From Asterionellopsis glacialis (lineage: Eukaryota > Bacillariophyta > Plagiogrammaphyceae > Rhaphoneidales > Asterionellopsidaceae): 16,164 nt of DNA. The notes beneath the pieces were generated by a model that did not search any database, was not told where the DNA came from, and saw only the letters and a list, made by a program, of their open reading frames with translations. Numbering within the stretch: position 1 is the stretch's first letter; each line of letters begins with the position of its first letter. The DNA lies in assembly GCA_014885115.2 (NCBI GenBank), contig WKLE02001234.1:1-16164 (forward strand). The letters are read 5' to 3'. A program made the position numbers and the translations under genes. Shown here in pieces: positions 1-10,300 of this stretch.

Positions 1-391
1 GTGTAACCCCAGCCTTGAACCTTAAATAATCAAAACCCTAGTCACTCTTGTCGTGGGATACAACATGTTGATCCACATTTGGTTTTATTTTTCAAGTGAT
101 AATAATTTAAATTCGAAGTGATGCTTCATGGATACCTCAATCAACATCCCCTTCTAAGATCCTACTCTAATCTCTTCAAACTACTACCAATGACAATCAA
201 CCTTTCGTGATGTGTAACCTTCAAATGACTTGGTTGTGATTTCGTTCAGTAATCCTCTCTGGTACTACCTCCATCATTGTTATCTCTGTAAACCTGATTG
301 ACTCTTTGTCATGATTTGTGCTTTATCCTCATGGTCATTGGTGCTATGTTCATGACTTTGATGCAAGTTTTGTCCTTTATCTTGTATGCTT
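1..391. other. Non-coding tail beyond the tyrosine recombinase relic
   Basis: No coding region can be supported here. The stretch lies just past the stop codon (392-394, minus strand) of the recombinase pseudogene, so it is probably the 3' end or flank of the DIRS-like element. I looked for terminal repeats that match the other end of the element near 5700-5760 and found none by eye. The 65-residue plus-strand frame at 318-515 overlaps the recombinase coding sequence on the other strand and is a shadow. Confidence 0.5.
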
Positions 392-1867
392 CTACAACAC
401 TTTTGAAAACTTTAACAGTAATTCCAAGCTCTGTAAAAAGTCAGTGTATAAGTCTTTCATTGATCCAGTGAAACCTCTTCCCTTTGAAGCAAGTTCCGAT
501 TGCCATCTATTTTGAGCATTAATGTCATCTGTACTCACTCCTCCATTCCTTGCACGTGTTGTTGACCCCGACGGAACATTCGAGCTAATCCATAATCTTC
601 TTGTACGTCCACTGATTCTGGGATGAGATCAGGTCTTTCTCGTTGAATCTGTATTAATCGTGAGAAAATCTCTTTCTCCTACATCTTCATCTTAGCTTGC
701 TTTGGTGATCCTGGTTTCTCTGCAAACAACCAATTCCGTCCAATCTCCTTTTTGTCTTCTAATCACCTCAATAATCGAATCAGCCATTTTAAGGGTTGCA
801 GGCCTGAGGCTGTTGTGGATGTCATAGGTATGACAAACGCACATTCACCTGTCTCCGTTTTGAAGCGTCCAATGAGAGGCAGCCCATAGTGAGGCAGATT
901 CTCATCCCATGTCTTATTGAGTGACAGTTCAGTAAGTTTTGTAACTAAGGTAGGAAGATGAGTCTTAACAGTTTCATGACCTTGCAGAGAACCGACATAA
1001 GTAGACAATGCAAAAACAACGGCTTCTAACATGTCTGATTCCATCTCAGCTCCTTCAGTCTTGTCCCATGTTCTTTGGAATGAATCTTGCAGTTCCATCA
1101 TTTTGTCGGTTGAGATTGCTCGATCTTGTCACGTGATCTGACCCATCCTTCCCAAGACTCCATCCATAAATGATGAACACCATTCACCATAAGTCAGAGC
1201 ATGAGTAATGGTTAACTTGTGTCGATCCTTTGCAAATGTTTGATCTCTTTTGGATGCTGGAGAGGCATGGGCCACCCGGGTGTGCATGCCTCTTGCCTTC
1301 CTAGTTGTTGAAAATTTTACTGTTCCTCCTCCATCTTGTCCAGGTTCCTTTGATCGCATTAAAATGCCCATGGCTTGCTTCATTCCCATGTGGTCTCCCA
1401 GTTCCCATGGCCCCAATTCATCCAGTAAATCACATTGTAGTTGTTCACTGTAACGTAGTTGAAAACGGACCTCATTGCAGTGATTTCTCACTGTGGCTGG
1501 TTCTCTTGACCAGAACGCATCTAAGTTGGCCCTGCGAATGCAACATAGAGCCAGCTCATCTGAGGCATTGTTCTCTTGAGGATTCCTGAAGTAGCAGTTT
1601 TGGAACTGACAGAGGTCGCATTGAAACATGCGCATGGTATGATCTCCATTTCGAGCTTCACAAAATCGCTTCTTGTCTTCCATCACTAAAGATAATTCAC
1701 CTTCTATCACATCTGCAGGATCTTGAATCTTGAAATGATCCCAACGATGTGGCATGTAACAAGGGCCACAACTTACAAATTTACAGGGTGACAAGCCTTC
1801 ACGCTTGGTCCCAAAATTTGCGCGGATGATCCTGGATCATCTCCAATCCACTCTTTTCTCGCATCCT
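392..1867 (-). pseudogene. Tyrosine recombinase of the DIRS-like element, broken
   Basis: This would cut and rejoin DNA through a tyrosine nucleophile to integrate the element. Near the N-terminal side (about 1640-1490) is a Cys-rich patch (FQCDLC) followed by the IRRANLDAFWSREP stretch typical of this recombinase family. Further on come a GRFKTETGE segment (about 870-840), the box GLARMFRRG (about 594-567) and a terminal segment with KDLYTDF (about 450-430), whose Tyr is the likely nucleophile; the frame then ends at TAG 392-394. In-frame stops lie at 1129-1131 (TGA), 763-765 (TGA) and 679-681 (TAG). A one-base loss near 566-570 shifts the frame right after FRRG; the other frame resumes with STTRARNGGVS. 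The join with the upstream block around 1795-1867 is also damaged. Reading direction and family are clear; catalytic assignments rest on family knowledge. Confidence 0.85.
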
Positions 1868-4137
1868 TCACAATGTCCCTTGAAGTTCCACCACTTCCTT
1901 CTTCTCACGTAACCTGAAAGGAAAAGAAGAGCAAACAGGACAACATATGGCAAGGATGAGAGGTTCATGCTGTTCGAGTGACCAGAATTGGTGTCCTACT
2001 GGTATCTCCACAATCAAGTCAGCTTCCTTCAGCAATCTTTTCCTCCACCTGTTGTACATTAATCTTGGGATGGCCACAATGTGTGTGCTCCCATATGGAC
2101 GCTTTGTTCATGCCATGCTCATCAGTTGTAATACTTCTAAGGCAATGGCAGGAGGTGGCATCCAAACATGGGTCCCATCCTTATGTCCCTGTGTGTGCCA
2201 TCTTTCCGGGGTCAATACTGATCCTTCCCATGAATCTGCCCACATAAGTATCCATTTCTCTAAATTCATTTGTCGCTTATTTGCCGCAACGTTTAGAGGG
2301 ATGTATTGTAGCATGTCGTCCCCACTCATAACGCCTGCATCAAACTCTCCTCTGGAGAGTGGATTGGTTCCTTGCTTGATCATGCGTGTTCCTGCCACAT
2401 GAATGACGTGAAGTACAAAACCATGATTCATGGCTAAACAATGCAGGTCGGCTACCATTTCATTTACCGCTTGAGAATGACATGAACCTTTGGCAAAACA
2501 CGCTTCAGCCACCCAATTATCTGTGAACATCCATAGTTCATGACCATACAATTGGTTTGCTTCTGCCTCTATCTGAATGGCATCTAAAAGGTTTCGAAAT
2601 TCTTGATAGTTGGATGATTTTGGTGCACCACACCCCGTGTCTCACTGAAATGCATCCGGTCATGCCTTTTAAAATTGATGACCCATATCCATCACCTGAC
2701 GCATCCCCGAATCCATAAGCTACTGTAGTACCCTGCGATGCTCGAATTGGTCATTGGATAGGTTTCTCTGCTTTTGTGAGTCGCTTCAACACAGTGATTG
2801 ACCATTTTAACAAGGGTACAGGGAAAACATAGGCCGGGGCACTTTGACTGTCTACCTCTTGCCTTGCTGATTCTTCAACACTGTCTTTAGGTAGCAAGGC
2901 ACATTGGTCCAACCAGTCTTCTCTTGTCCATCCATTTTCATCCTTGCTAGGTCACCATGATTCCATGGTTAGATGCAAAGCTTTAAGGTAGGGTTTGAAG
3001 TCTGGGTACACTCTGGCCGCGTGGATCAAAAATCCTCGAACCGACGCTGCCTTGGTGTATTCAATTCCCTTTGGGTCGTCTGAGGAAGACTCTAACAAAT
3101 CTAAATCTGCTTTGAGTCTGAGCCACTTGTCTTTGGATAAGGACGCTGTAGGGTTGGTGACAGACGTGTTGGCGACTACTCCTGCCCAAGCTCCTGGTTG
3201 TTTCATGGGCGGTCGTTGTTTACGCGCAGCATCTTGAATTCCCAACCGATTTAGAACGCTTGCCATGCATCACAGAGCCTGCTTACAAGATTCTTCAGAG
3301 AAGCCAACCGCTCTTCCATCATCAACATAGAATATGCTGTCTGGGGCTATTTTACCTTCTTGGGTGATCGTAGACATCCGTGGCAATGCCGGATTGTACT
3401 TTGGATCACCTGGCAAGTTTAAATTCACCTTTTCCCAAGCGAATACATTCTTTGGGTCTGTATGGTCTCCTACGACGAAATCTGGTGATTTGTTCCATAT
3501 TGTTCCCTTCTTCGTCTGTGGTAAAGTAACGGACCCCAAAATGTTTTCTTTCTGCAAAATGCAACATGAAGTTCAAAAACATTTCTCCAACGTCCATGTC
3601 ACCTTGAAATGAGTCGTTAGTGAGAAGTTGCTCAAGATTTTCCGATCCCAGTAAGAAGAAATATGGCGCCCATAGTCTTTCGTTAACACCATTTCTTCTG
3701 GCGTCCTACACCACTCGGATGTCTGAATCTCCCTTCTTAACTGCAAATCTGGGCACCACTGATTGTACGAACACCCCTTTTCCTCTTTCTAAGTATCTGC
3801 GTGATATCAAAGTGTCCTATTTTTGTCCCATCCACTCTTTGGCCTCCTGAGAATCTGCTGGCATGGATTGTCCAAACCAACTTTTACTTGGTTGGCTGTG
3901 CCAAAATTTAATTCCATCTCTAGCATCATTCCTGAATTCTTCTGGCCATCGCCAAAAGAACAATCGCGACCCATCAGTCCATTCCCAGAATGTGGATTCC
4001 GCTCCACGTGTCACACACTCTCTTCCTGCCTCCATGTCACATTTGTCCCAACCCCTTTGATTCAGCACTCATACACATTCTTTGGTGACGTTCCGATGCC
4101 ACCATGCGAACATACTTTTATGCAGTAACTTGGTCAT
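1868..4137 (-). pseudogene. Reverse transcriptase / RNase H of the DIRS-like element, broken
   Basis: This block would copy the element's RNA into DNA. From an ATG at 4137 it passes a FWRWPEE segment (about 3960), a fingers segment with DIRVV (about 3720), DVGEMFLNFML (about 3590), LNLPGDPKYNPALPR (about 3415) and the polymerase active-site box FYVDDGRAVGF (about 3325). It continues with LGIQDAARKQRPP (about 3240) and an RNase H-like part with FTDN and HVAGTRMIKQGTNPLSRG (about 2530-2340). The end (2077-1868) still shows the RWRKRLLKEADL stretch usual after RNase H in this family. In-frame TGA 4069-4071, TAG 3817-3819, TAG 3706-3708, TGA 3270-3272, further stops near 2950 and 2760, and frame changes near 3500 and 2600 make it non-functional. 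Confidence 0.87.
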
Positions 4138-4179
4138 GACCTGTAGCTGCGCAGTTATGATGCCTTGCAAACCTAAAAT

Positions 4180-5712
4180 TCATGAGCATTGTTTATCCCA
4201 CAATTCTACATTTACCTTAGCATTGTCTGCTTTAACCGCTTTTCCATAATCCTCTTCCTCCTTATTTATTCTGTTTGACACTACCTCGTCTTCCTTGTTT
4301 AATGATCGCAAACTGTTGGGTTCATTGTCAACCCAAGGAAGTGTAGACAAGGTCACCCTTGGTTCCCTTTCCCATGTTGATCCTTTATATTCCAGCAGAG
4401 ACTCTAGTAGGCTAGTAATTCCAAATCTAGCAATCTTTCCTGGAGGTCCTTGTAAGATGCGTCTTACAATCTTTTGTCCACTGACTTCCCCAAATTGTCC
4501 TGCTCTCCTCATGTCTATGGCATAATCCCATGCCTCCATACACTCATCCAGTGTCATCTTCCGTACAATGTGTTGTTTTGGATAGAACACACTATGTGTG
4601 AGCACCCAGTTGGACCCTGTCAGAGCGATCTTTCCATGGTTGTCATAAATACATCTGTCTTGTGACTGATGCACAACATAACAGCCATCAGATGATGGTT
4701 GCCGTTGCTGGTCCTCCTGAATACACTGTTGTGGCTCTTGCACATCTTGTGATGTAGATAGACTGTAAGGTAGCCCATTTGTTGGTTTCAGAATGGATTT
4801 TAATGACCTAGTATATGGTACTGTCTGATCCAAATTTAACCAGGAACAAACCTCCTGTGTGGTGGGTACCTGGCTGTGACCTGCCACAATGAGTTTCCAT
4901 GTTGTTGTGGTTACTCCACCTACCTGTGCATGAGAGACTTGCTTTCGCTTCAATATTTTGTAGTCCTTTCCACGCGTTTCAGCTACCTTGCAAGTGATTG
5001 ATTTTGGAACAATGAACAAAGTGTAAGCAGGATGTAGTCTGCTGACAGTGTTCCAAAACTTTGTGATTTTGTCGGGAGTAGTTGCGGCTCCCATGACTAT
5101 GTCCAACCTGTGCTTGTTGCCTTTTGTTCTGTCCAAAGCTTGCATTACCTCTTGAACCCATCCAATTGTCGCCCTTCGGAACCACTGCATAGCTAATAGT
5201 CGTCCTCGTTGATTTGGAGTTACAACTCCCGCTATGGTAGCTCCCCATCGACTGGCTGCTTCGGCCAAAGGTAAGCCTTCAATTCCAACGTCTACAGCTG
5301 TGAGTTTGTCTCTGCCTTTCCTACCTGAGTCCAATACATACGTAGCTTCTTTTCCCAGCTTCAATGTATTCACTTCCACTTGTTTTGCTATACCTTCAAA
5401 CCACTCCTTGATGACTCCTTCATCCTTTGCTCCTTGTCCGCCTGTATCATGTCCAACCTTCTCTTCAACCCTTTTAGTTTTCACTTTACCTCCTGATTTT
5501 CTTTTAAAGTCCAGTTTTTGTTTTCCTCCGTCAGCCCTCTCTACAGTGTCCGATTTTCCTTCCTGTTGACCCGGGGCTCCCTCCTCTGTAGAGTCCTCCA
5601 CCTCCTAGGCGGCTAGAGATTCTTCAACTGCTTTCAAGCGACTGAACGTGTCCATGAATCTCTTATTTGCAACCTTTTAATATTTTTCCAATTCACCCTG
5701 AACATTGCTCAT
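4180..5712 (-). pseudogene. Gag-like first ORF of the DIRS-like element
   Basis: A 473-residue open frame runs from 5601 to 4180. The same frame continues upstream to an ATG at 5712-5710 through two stops, TAG 5605-5607 and TAA 5677-5679, with sensible coding sequence between them (heptad-like MDTFSRLKAVEESLAA). The N-terminal part is charged and Lys/Gly/Glu-rich, followed by a more globular middle (QWFRRATIGWVQEVMQALDR, about 5190-5130). No CCHC zinc knuckle or enzyme motif is visible. Position directly before the RT block on the same strand suggests the gag or nucleocapsid-like protein of the element; that role is inference from gene order. The frame stays open on the minus strand somewhat beyond 5712, so the true start could lie further upstream. 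Confidence 0.65.
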
Positions 5713-5761
5713 GTTGGCTTTTACTCCTGAGAAGTCCTGGCATAAATTGTCTACTGAGGGA

Positions 5762-6605
5762 ATGAGTGGTGGTGAATTGTTGGATATAATAAGTGAGACT
5801 TACGACTTGGATCAATTTGTGGCGGAACGACTGGAGATGAGTTACAAGGCATACACTGCTGGAGGCAAGGGGAAAAGAGTTATAATGGAAAGCAATGCTG
5901 TTATTGATGAGCAGCGTTTTACAAATGAATATTAAGAAGAAGAGGAACTTACTTTAAAACATGTGGAGATGGATGTATTTATTCAAAGGGGTGAGGAAGT
6001 TGATGAAGACATCACGTGCGACTCCGAATTCATGTTAACAACAATGCCTGAAGTTGGCCAAGCAATTAGAGAGTGTTACCTGTTACCATTGGATACCTCA
6101 AGAGCAAGAGACATATCTGGGAATGGATAATGCAGGTGGGCATGGAATGGTGGATGCAAAAGCAATTTACACAGAAGAAATGAAAAGATGGAATACTACT
6201 ATTATGTGGCAGGTACCGCGGTCGCCCAAAACAAATATGTTGGACCTTGGTGTTTGGATGAGCATTCAATTGGTAGTAGCAGTAGCACACAGACTTCGAA
6301 GATGCAATCATGATGCTTTGGCTGGGAGTGTAATGGACACATGGAACAATTATTTGTCACCAAAAGCATTTGCAAAAGTTCATGGAAGATTGAAAGTTGT
6401 CTTGAAATGTATCGTTGATGGTGCTGGTGGAAATGAATTGGTAGAACAGAAACGTGGAAATTTGTTCAACAATTTTATGATTGATTTGACTGGGGAGGAG
6501 GATGGGGAGGAGTTGTCAGAAGGGGGAAATGATGAAACAAACAACATTGTCATTGATTTGGCTGAGTTCGATATTTCGGATGATGAAAGCCTTGGTGACT
6601 TATAA
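5762..6605 (+). pseudogene. Mariner-like (Tc1/mariner superfamily) transposase, 5'-truncated and broken
   Basis: The plus strand carries the C-terminal half of a DDE/D transposase. The second catalytic motif is MDNAGGHG (about 6123-6146) and the third is SPKTNMLDLGVWM (about 6220-6258). The two Asp residues are 38 residues apart, and the SP..N.LDLG.W form matches the LDLG signature of plant-type mariner-like elements. Upstream pieces in another frame (ELLDIISETYDLDQFVAERLE and TTMPEVGQAIREC) belong to the same protein. Damage: TAA at 5933-5935, a frameshift near 6080-6100, and no recognisable DNA-binding N-terminus or clear first catalytic Asp. The tail is acidic. The 5' side abuts the DIRS-like element, which probably truncated it. 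Terminal inverted repeats were not found. The start given is the first ATG beyond the junction, not a real gene start. Confidence 0.8.
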
Positions 6606-6831
6606 AATGTTTAATATTCTGATTCCTCTTATAAAAATTATATCATAATTTAACTTAGAAAATTCTCTATCCAGTCTTAATGAGTGTTTTTTGTTAACGA
6701 GGTCTAGTTTTTGCGCAATGCCGTCATTTTCATCATTGTCGAGTGAAAAAAATGATGTTACTTTTTCATTCCTTGTACTCTAAACGTAGGTTTCAGTACA
6801 ATTGGTACGTATAGTTGAAGATACAAGGATT

Positions 6832-6884
6832 GTACCAGGCCTACGGTATAATGGTGTATGTAAATGCACCTTTAGGCCTGGTAC
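6832..6884. repeat. Two-stem hairpin with GNRA-type loop
   Basis: GTACCAGGCCTA (6832-6843) is the exact reverse complement of TAGGCCTGGTAC (6873-6884), giving a 12-bp outer stem. Inside it, GGTGTAT (6853-6859) pairs with ATGCACC (6864-6870) with one G-T wobble, closing on the four bases GTAA, a GNRA tetraloop if transcribed from the plus strand. The left side of the internal loop has nine bases and the right has two. Function is unknown; it may be a piece of an inverted-repeat transposon or a structured RNA. Confidence 0.6.
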
Positions 6885-6942
6885 TTCCAAACCTATTTGC
6901 CACGAAAGGTATTGTCGTTGTGTACTGAACATTAACGTATTT

Positions 6943-6974
6943 TGATTGGTCAATACATTGAATCTCTGACGTCA
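6943..6974 (-). promoter_or_regulatory. Orphan promoter-like pair: inverted CCAAT box plus TGACGTCA
   Basis: On the minus strand GACCAATCA (6951-6943) fits the NF-Y consensus RRCCAATSR, and 15 bases away is the full CRE/bZIP palindrome TGACGTCA (6967-6974). TGACGT-type elements are known bZIP targets in diatom CO2-responsive promoters. No convincing gene starts close by in either direction, so any promoter function is inference. Confidence 0.3.
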
Positions 6975-7111
6975 TATGTCGAGGGCACTCACCGGGCACA
7001 TCCATCCGCCTGCTTTTCCTATTGAAATTGAGTCTCACTTTTTTGCTTCTTGTCTTGTCCGAAACGTTACTTCGGAGAATGGTTGATTGTTTTGTTCGGT
7101 ACTTTTCATGA

Positions 7112-7148
7112 ACTTTCAGAAGAATCGTCGATTAATTCTTCGGAAAGT
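7112..7148. repeat. Hairpin with 14-bp arms, one mismatch
   Basis: ACTTTCAGAAGAAT (7112-7125) pairs with ATTCTTCGGAAAGT (7135-7148) with a single A/C mismatch and a nine-base loop. It lies about 200 bp beyond the stop codon of the PPIP5K gene. It could form in the 3' part of that transcript if the transcript is that long; otherwise it has no assigned role. Confidence 0.5.
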
Positions 7149-7343
7149 CCAAAAAGCTCCTTATGTAAGGTTTGGATCTGACTCCTCCCATTAGCTAGAT
7201 TTAGCGCCTAAAAGAACTTTTCCCCTACTCTCAGCAGACATTTCGTCGAAACTGATAGGCAGTAGTGACGCATTTTTTTTCCTAATTAAAATTTAGACAA
7301 CGCATAAATCAACCAATAACAGGAATTTGAAACTTATTGATTT

Positions 7344-10300
7344 TTACATTCTCCCAGAAGGATGACGTTGTTGTCGCCCTTGTACATTGATGGACATGAA
7401 TAAACATCCTATTCCGAGGACAAAACTCACAGCTGCCATTGACTTCCAGAAATACTGTCGTGCAAGCAGTCTTGCTAACCGTTCGATGCGCTCTTCTTCG
7501 TCCTCATTTTCCTCCTCCTCCGTCAACGATCGTTCATTTGACGTTTCCGTGGCATCGTTTGGCACAATTGCTTTTGCTGCTTGTTCCTTGACTACCTTTG
7601 TCACCTTTGAAGTACTTGCAACTGGTTTGGTGAGCGCACTTTTCTGAACAGATGAAGTTGGCTTTGCTTCACGATTTGAAAACGATACAGATCTATTTTC
7701 TTGTACTATTGGCATATTCTTTCCTTCTTTGTTTCTGAGAGCAGATTTTTGTCCGTCCTGTTTACTATTGACCGCCCTACTAGGCAACTTTGATTGGTTT
7801 TCCTTAGGTTTTCCTTTGTCCTTGTTTTTGTTTTTGTCCTTCATCGCCCAATTGTCCACAGTCGAATTAATGGATGCAGCCTCATAATCCCCCCCTTCAG
7901 TAATTCCAGCCTTGATGGACTCTTCAAAAGCATGTTCTACCTCTGATGAAGTCAATCCTTCCTTGCTAATCATCTGGAGGCCTGATGTTTCAAAACGGGT
8001 GTTATCCATGTCGCGAACAAGCTCATGCATATGCATCGGAGTACTAGTAGCTCCCGGGCTGAACATAATTTCAACCCTGAAGCGTCGTGGGTCGTCAGCT
8101 TCTCTTCTGGGATCTTCAAAAAGACGAATAATAATTTGAGTGAGATAGCACAATTCTGGGGTTTCATTGACTATGCTCACCCCCCTTTCAGATAAAACTG
8201 GCTTTGAATTGTCAGAAGCTCCAAAGCGCAGCACATTCAACAACGTATGAAGATGTGATTCGGAAGTGAAATAAAGACGGGTTCGCACTCTTCTTCCCAA
8301 TGTATTGATTGGCAAATCAGCAGAGTAGTCCATGTTGATCAAATAGCGCATATCGTTTTGACTGTCAGACTTTGCGATAAGGAGGTCATACCTGAACCCC
8401 ATGAAGGAAAATATCAAAGGATGAATGAGTCAGTTGACGTGGAAGGTTTTTAAAAAAAAGCACTCGGATACGAAAGGCTTACTTGATCTTCTCGCACAAC
8501 GCTCTACACATCTTGCAGCCAATACTTCTTTTTTCATCAATTGAGCTGCCATACTCCTGAGGAACAACACAGTCTGCCATATTTTTTGCCAATCCGTAAA
8601 GTTTCTCCAAAGTCTCCTTGAGGCCAAGATGAGGGTTATGGAGCATGTCAAAGCGTACATTATCATGTACATCAGGAATTCTCGAGAGATCGAATTCGTT
8701 CTTTTCTTCGTCGTAAAGTCGGTGGTAAAGAAATCGCCATCGTTCCGTGAGCTCTAAAAGCGTTTCTCCTTTGTAAAGTTTTACGCCACTTAAAGCAATA
8801 TCCTCGGAGCCACTTCCTCTTAGTCCCTCACCACCTTCAATCCTAACTTCATCGCCACTAGTCATCATACCAAGCATTTCTTCCAATTGAGAGATCAACT
8901 CTCCTACTAGTCCACGGATTTGCAAAAGCACCTTTCGAGGATTGTCCACTTTTTTAAGAGCTTTGTGAACGGAAACCAACGAAGCAGGTCCAACAATTTC
9001 TTCGTGATACTTCACACTTGTGTGGTCAAAGTGAAAGTCTTTCTGTAAATTTTTGTTGATTTTTTCCTTACACAACTCAAGTTCACCCTGTACATCTTTG
9101 TTTCCGGACGGATCGAGCATATGAATACTGTCTTTTTCTTTATGAACAAGTGACACCAGGATTGGGGGTATCTCTCCCTCCAATTCAAGCAGACCCTTGG
9201 CAAAAGCAGCAGCGGTTTTCATGACTCGACCTTCATCACTCGTCTTGATCTTCAGGTCATGGCGGAACGTGGAATGAAGGCGCAAAATGCCCCCTCCGGG
9301 AGCGTCCGGGTACAATTCCTGTCGTAGACGCTGTCCAAGACGTGTGGACTGCTTTTCGCCAAGCTTTGTGAGATTGCCTCCCCACTTTAGAATAAGTTGC
9401 ACTTCCTTACAACGAACTTCAGTTTCGCCGTCCTGGTTTTCAAATTCTTCCCATTCACGAGGCTTAATTTGCAGCTTTCTATTCAAACCAACGATCTTCC
9501 AACGTTCTAAAACATCTCGCATGTGCTTGACTTTGTAAAGGAGCTCCTTATCGACATTCTGCGCATCGCTCTTTTTCTCGGATTCCAACTCCTCGATGAC
9601 GGCCTTCACCATCTCAAGGAACTCAATCATTGGTTTTTTGGCCTTTACCTTCAGATCTTTTCTGCAATTAGGGGAGTGGTCATGAAAGTATTTTAAAATG
9701 TGAGGTTCTGTCAAGTTGAGTTTAAGTTTCTGCTTGGGTGTCCGGTCTCCATGCCTGACAATAGCTATAACACAACGCAATTCTTCTTTGTGAGAAACAT
9801 CAGGTTTTGTTGCTGCCTTTTCGGTTTCATCTGAATGAACATTTTGGACTGAACCATTCATAGATATTGGCTCAGTTACAAGCAGATGTGGAATATCACG
9901 GACTGGTTTAGCGCCTTCCTCTAAAGTAGTGGCCTCATTTTTCATCATCGACGTGGAATCATTGCCGCCCACACTTTCATTTTGACCAGATGCATTCTCA
10001 TTTACAGCCTCCTCTTCGCCGCCTTCTACTGTTTCTCCACGTAACATACTAGTAACCTGCTTAAGTGTCGATGATATGCTCCTAGTGTGAGATTTTTGGG
10101 GAGATTTCGCAACTGTATCTTCTAAACGACCCCAACTTGTAGTCGCCATGAGCGGCTGGATAGTAGACAGACAATTGGAAATCCTTGGTTTGACCGTCAT
10201 GAGCATGTGTTCTGACAGAATTTGTGCACAGTCATCATAGTATTTTCTGTTTGGTAAAAAGAAAAGCACGAAAGAAAAATGAGTTTTTGTTTCTTTGACT

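Larger units (their letters stand above)
392..5760 (-). mobile_element. Decayed DIRS-like tyrosine-recombinase retrotransposon
   Basis: Three coding blocks lie in order on the minus strand: a gag-like protein (5712-4180), reverse transcriptase with RNase H (4137-1868), and a tyrosine recombinase (1867-392). This order, with a recombinase in place of a DDE integrase, defines DIRS-type elements, which integrate a circular cDNA by site-specific recombination and normally leave no target duplication. Every block carries stops or frameshifts, so the copy is inactive. The left limit is uncertain because terminal repeats were not recognised; the right limit lies somewhere in 5705-5765, where a plus-strand mariner-like relic begins. 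DIRS assignment is from domain order and recognised motifs; subfamily is not resolved. Confidence 0.85.
6606..7343. other. Convergent spacer between transposase relic and PPIP5K gene
   Basis: No coding region is supported. The spacer separates the plus-strand transposase relic from the 3' end of the minus-strand PPIP5K gene. It contains a two-stem hairpin (6832-6884), a second hairpin (7112-7148) and a CCAAT/TGACGTCA pair (6943-6974), listed separately. The 65-residue minus frame at 6841-7038 has no recognisable features and overlaps one hairpin. Confidence 0.6.

Noticed and set aside
1824..1840. 17-bp palindrome GATGATCC-T-GGATCATC
   Set aside because: It lies inside recombinase-related coding remnant and has no partner site; chance or coding origin is enough.
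1947..2402. 151-residue plus-strand open frame
   Set aside because: It is the opposite-strand shadow of the RNase H end of the DIRS-like element.
3334..4128. Several plus-strand frames of 65-101 residues
   Set aside because: All oppose the reverse transcriptase block, which has recognisable motifs such as FYVDDGRAVGF on the minus strand.
5234..5569. 111-residue Ser/Pro-rich plus-strand frame
   Set aside because: Low-complexity shadow of the Lys/Gly/Glu-rich gag-like N-terminus on the minus strand.
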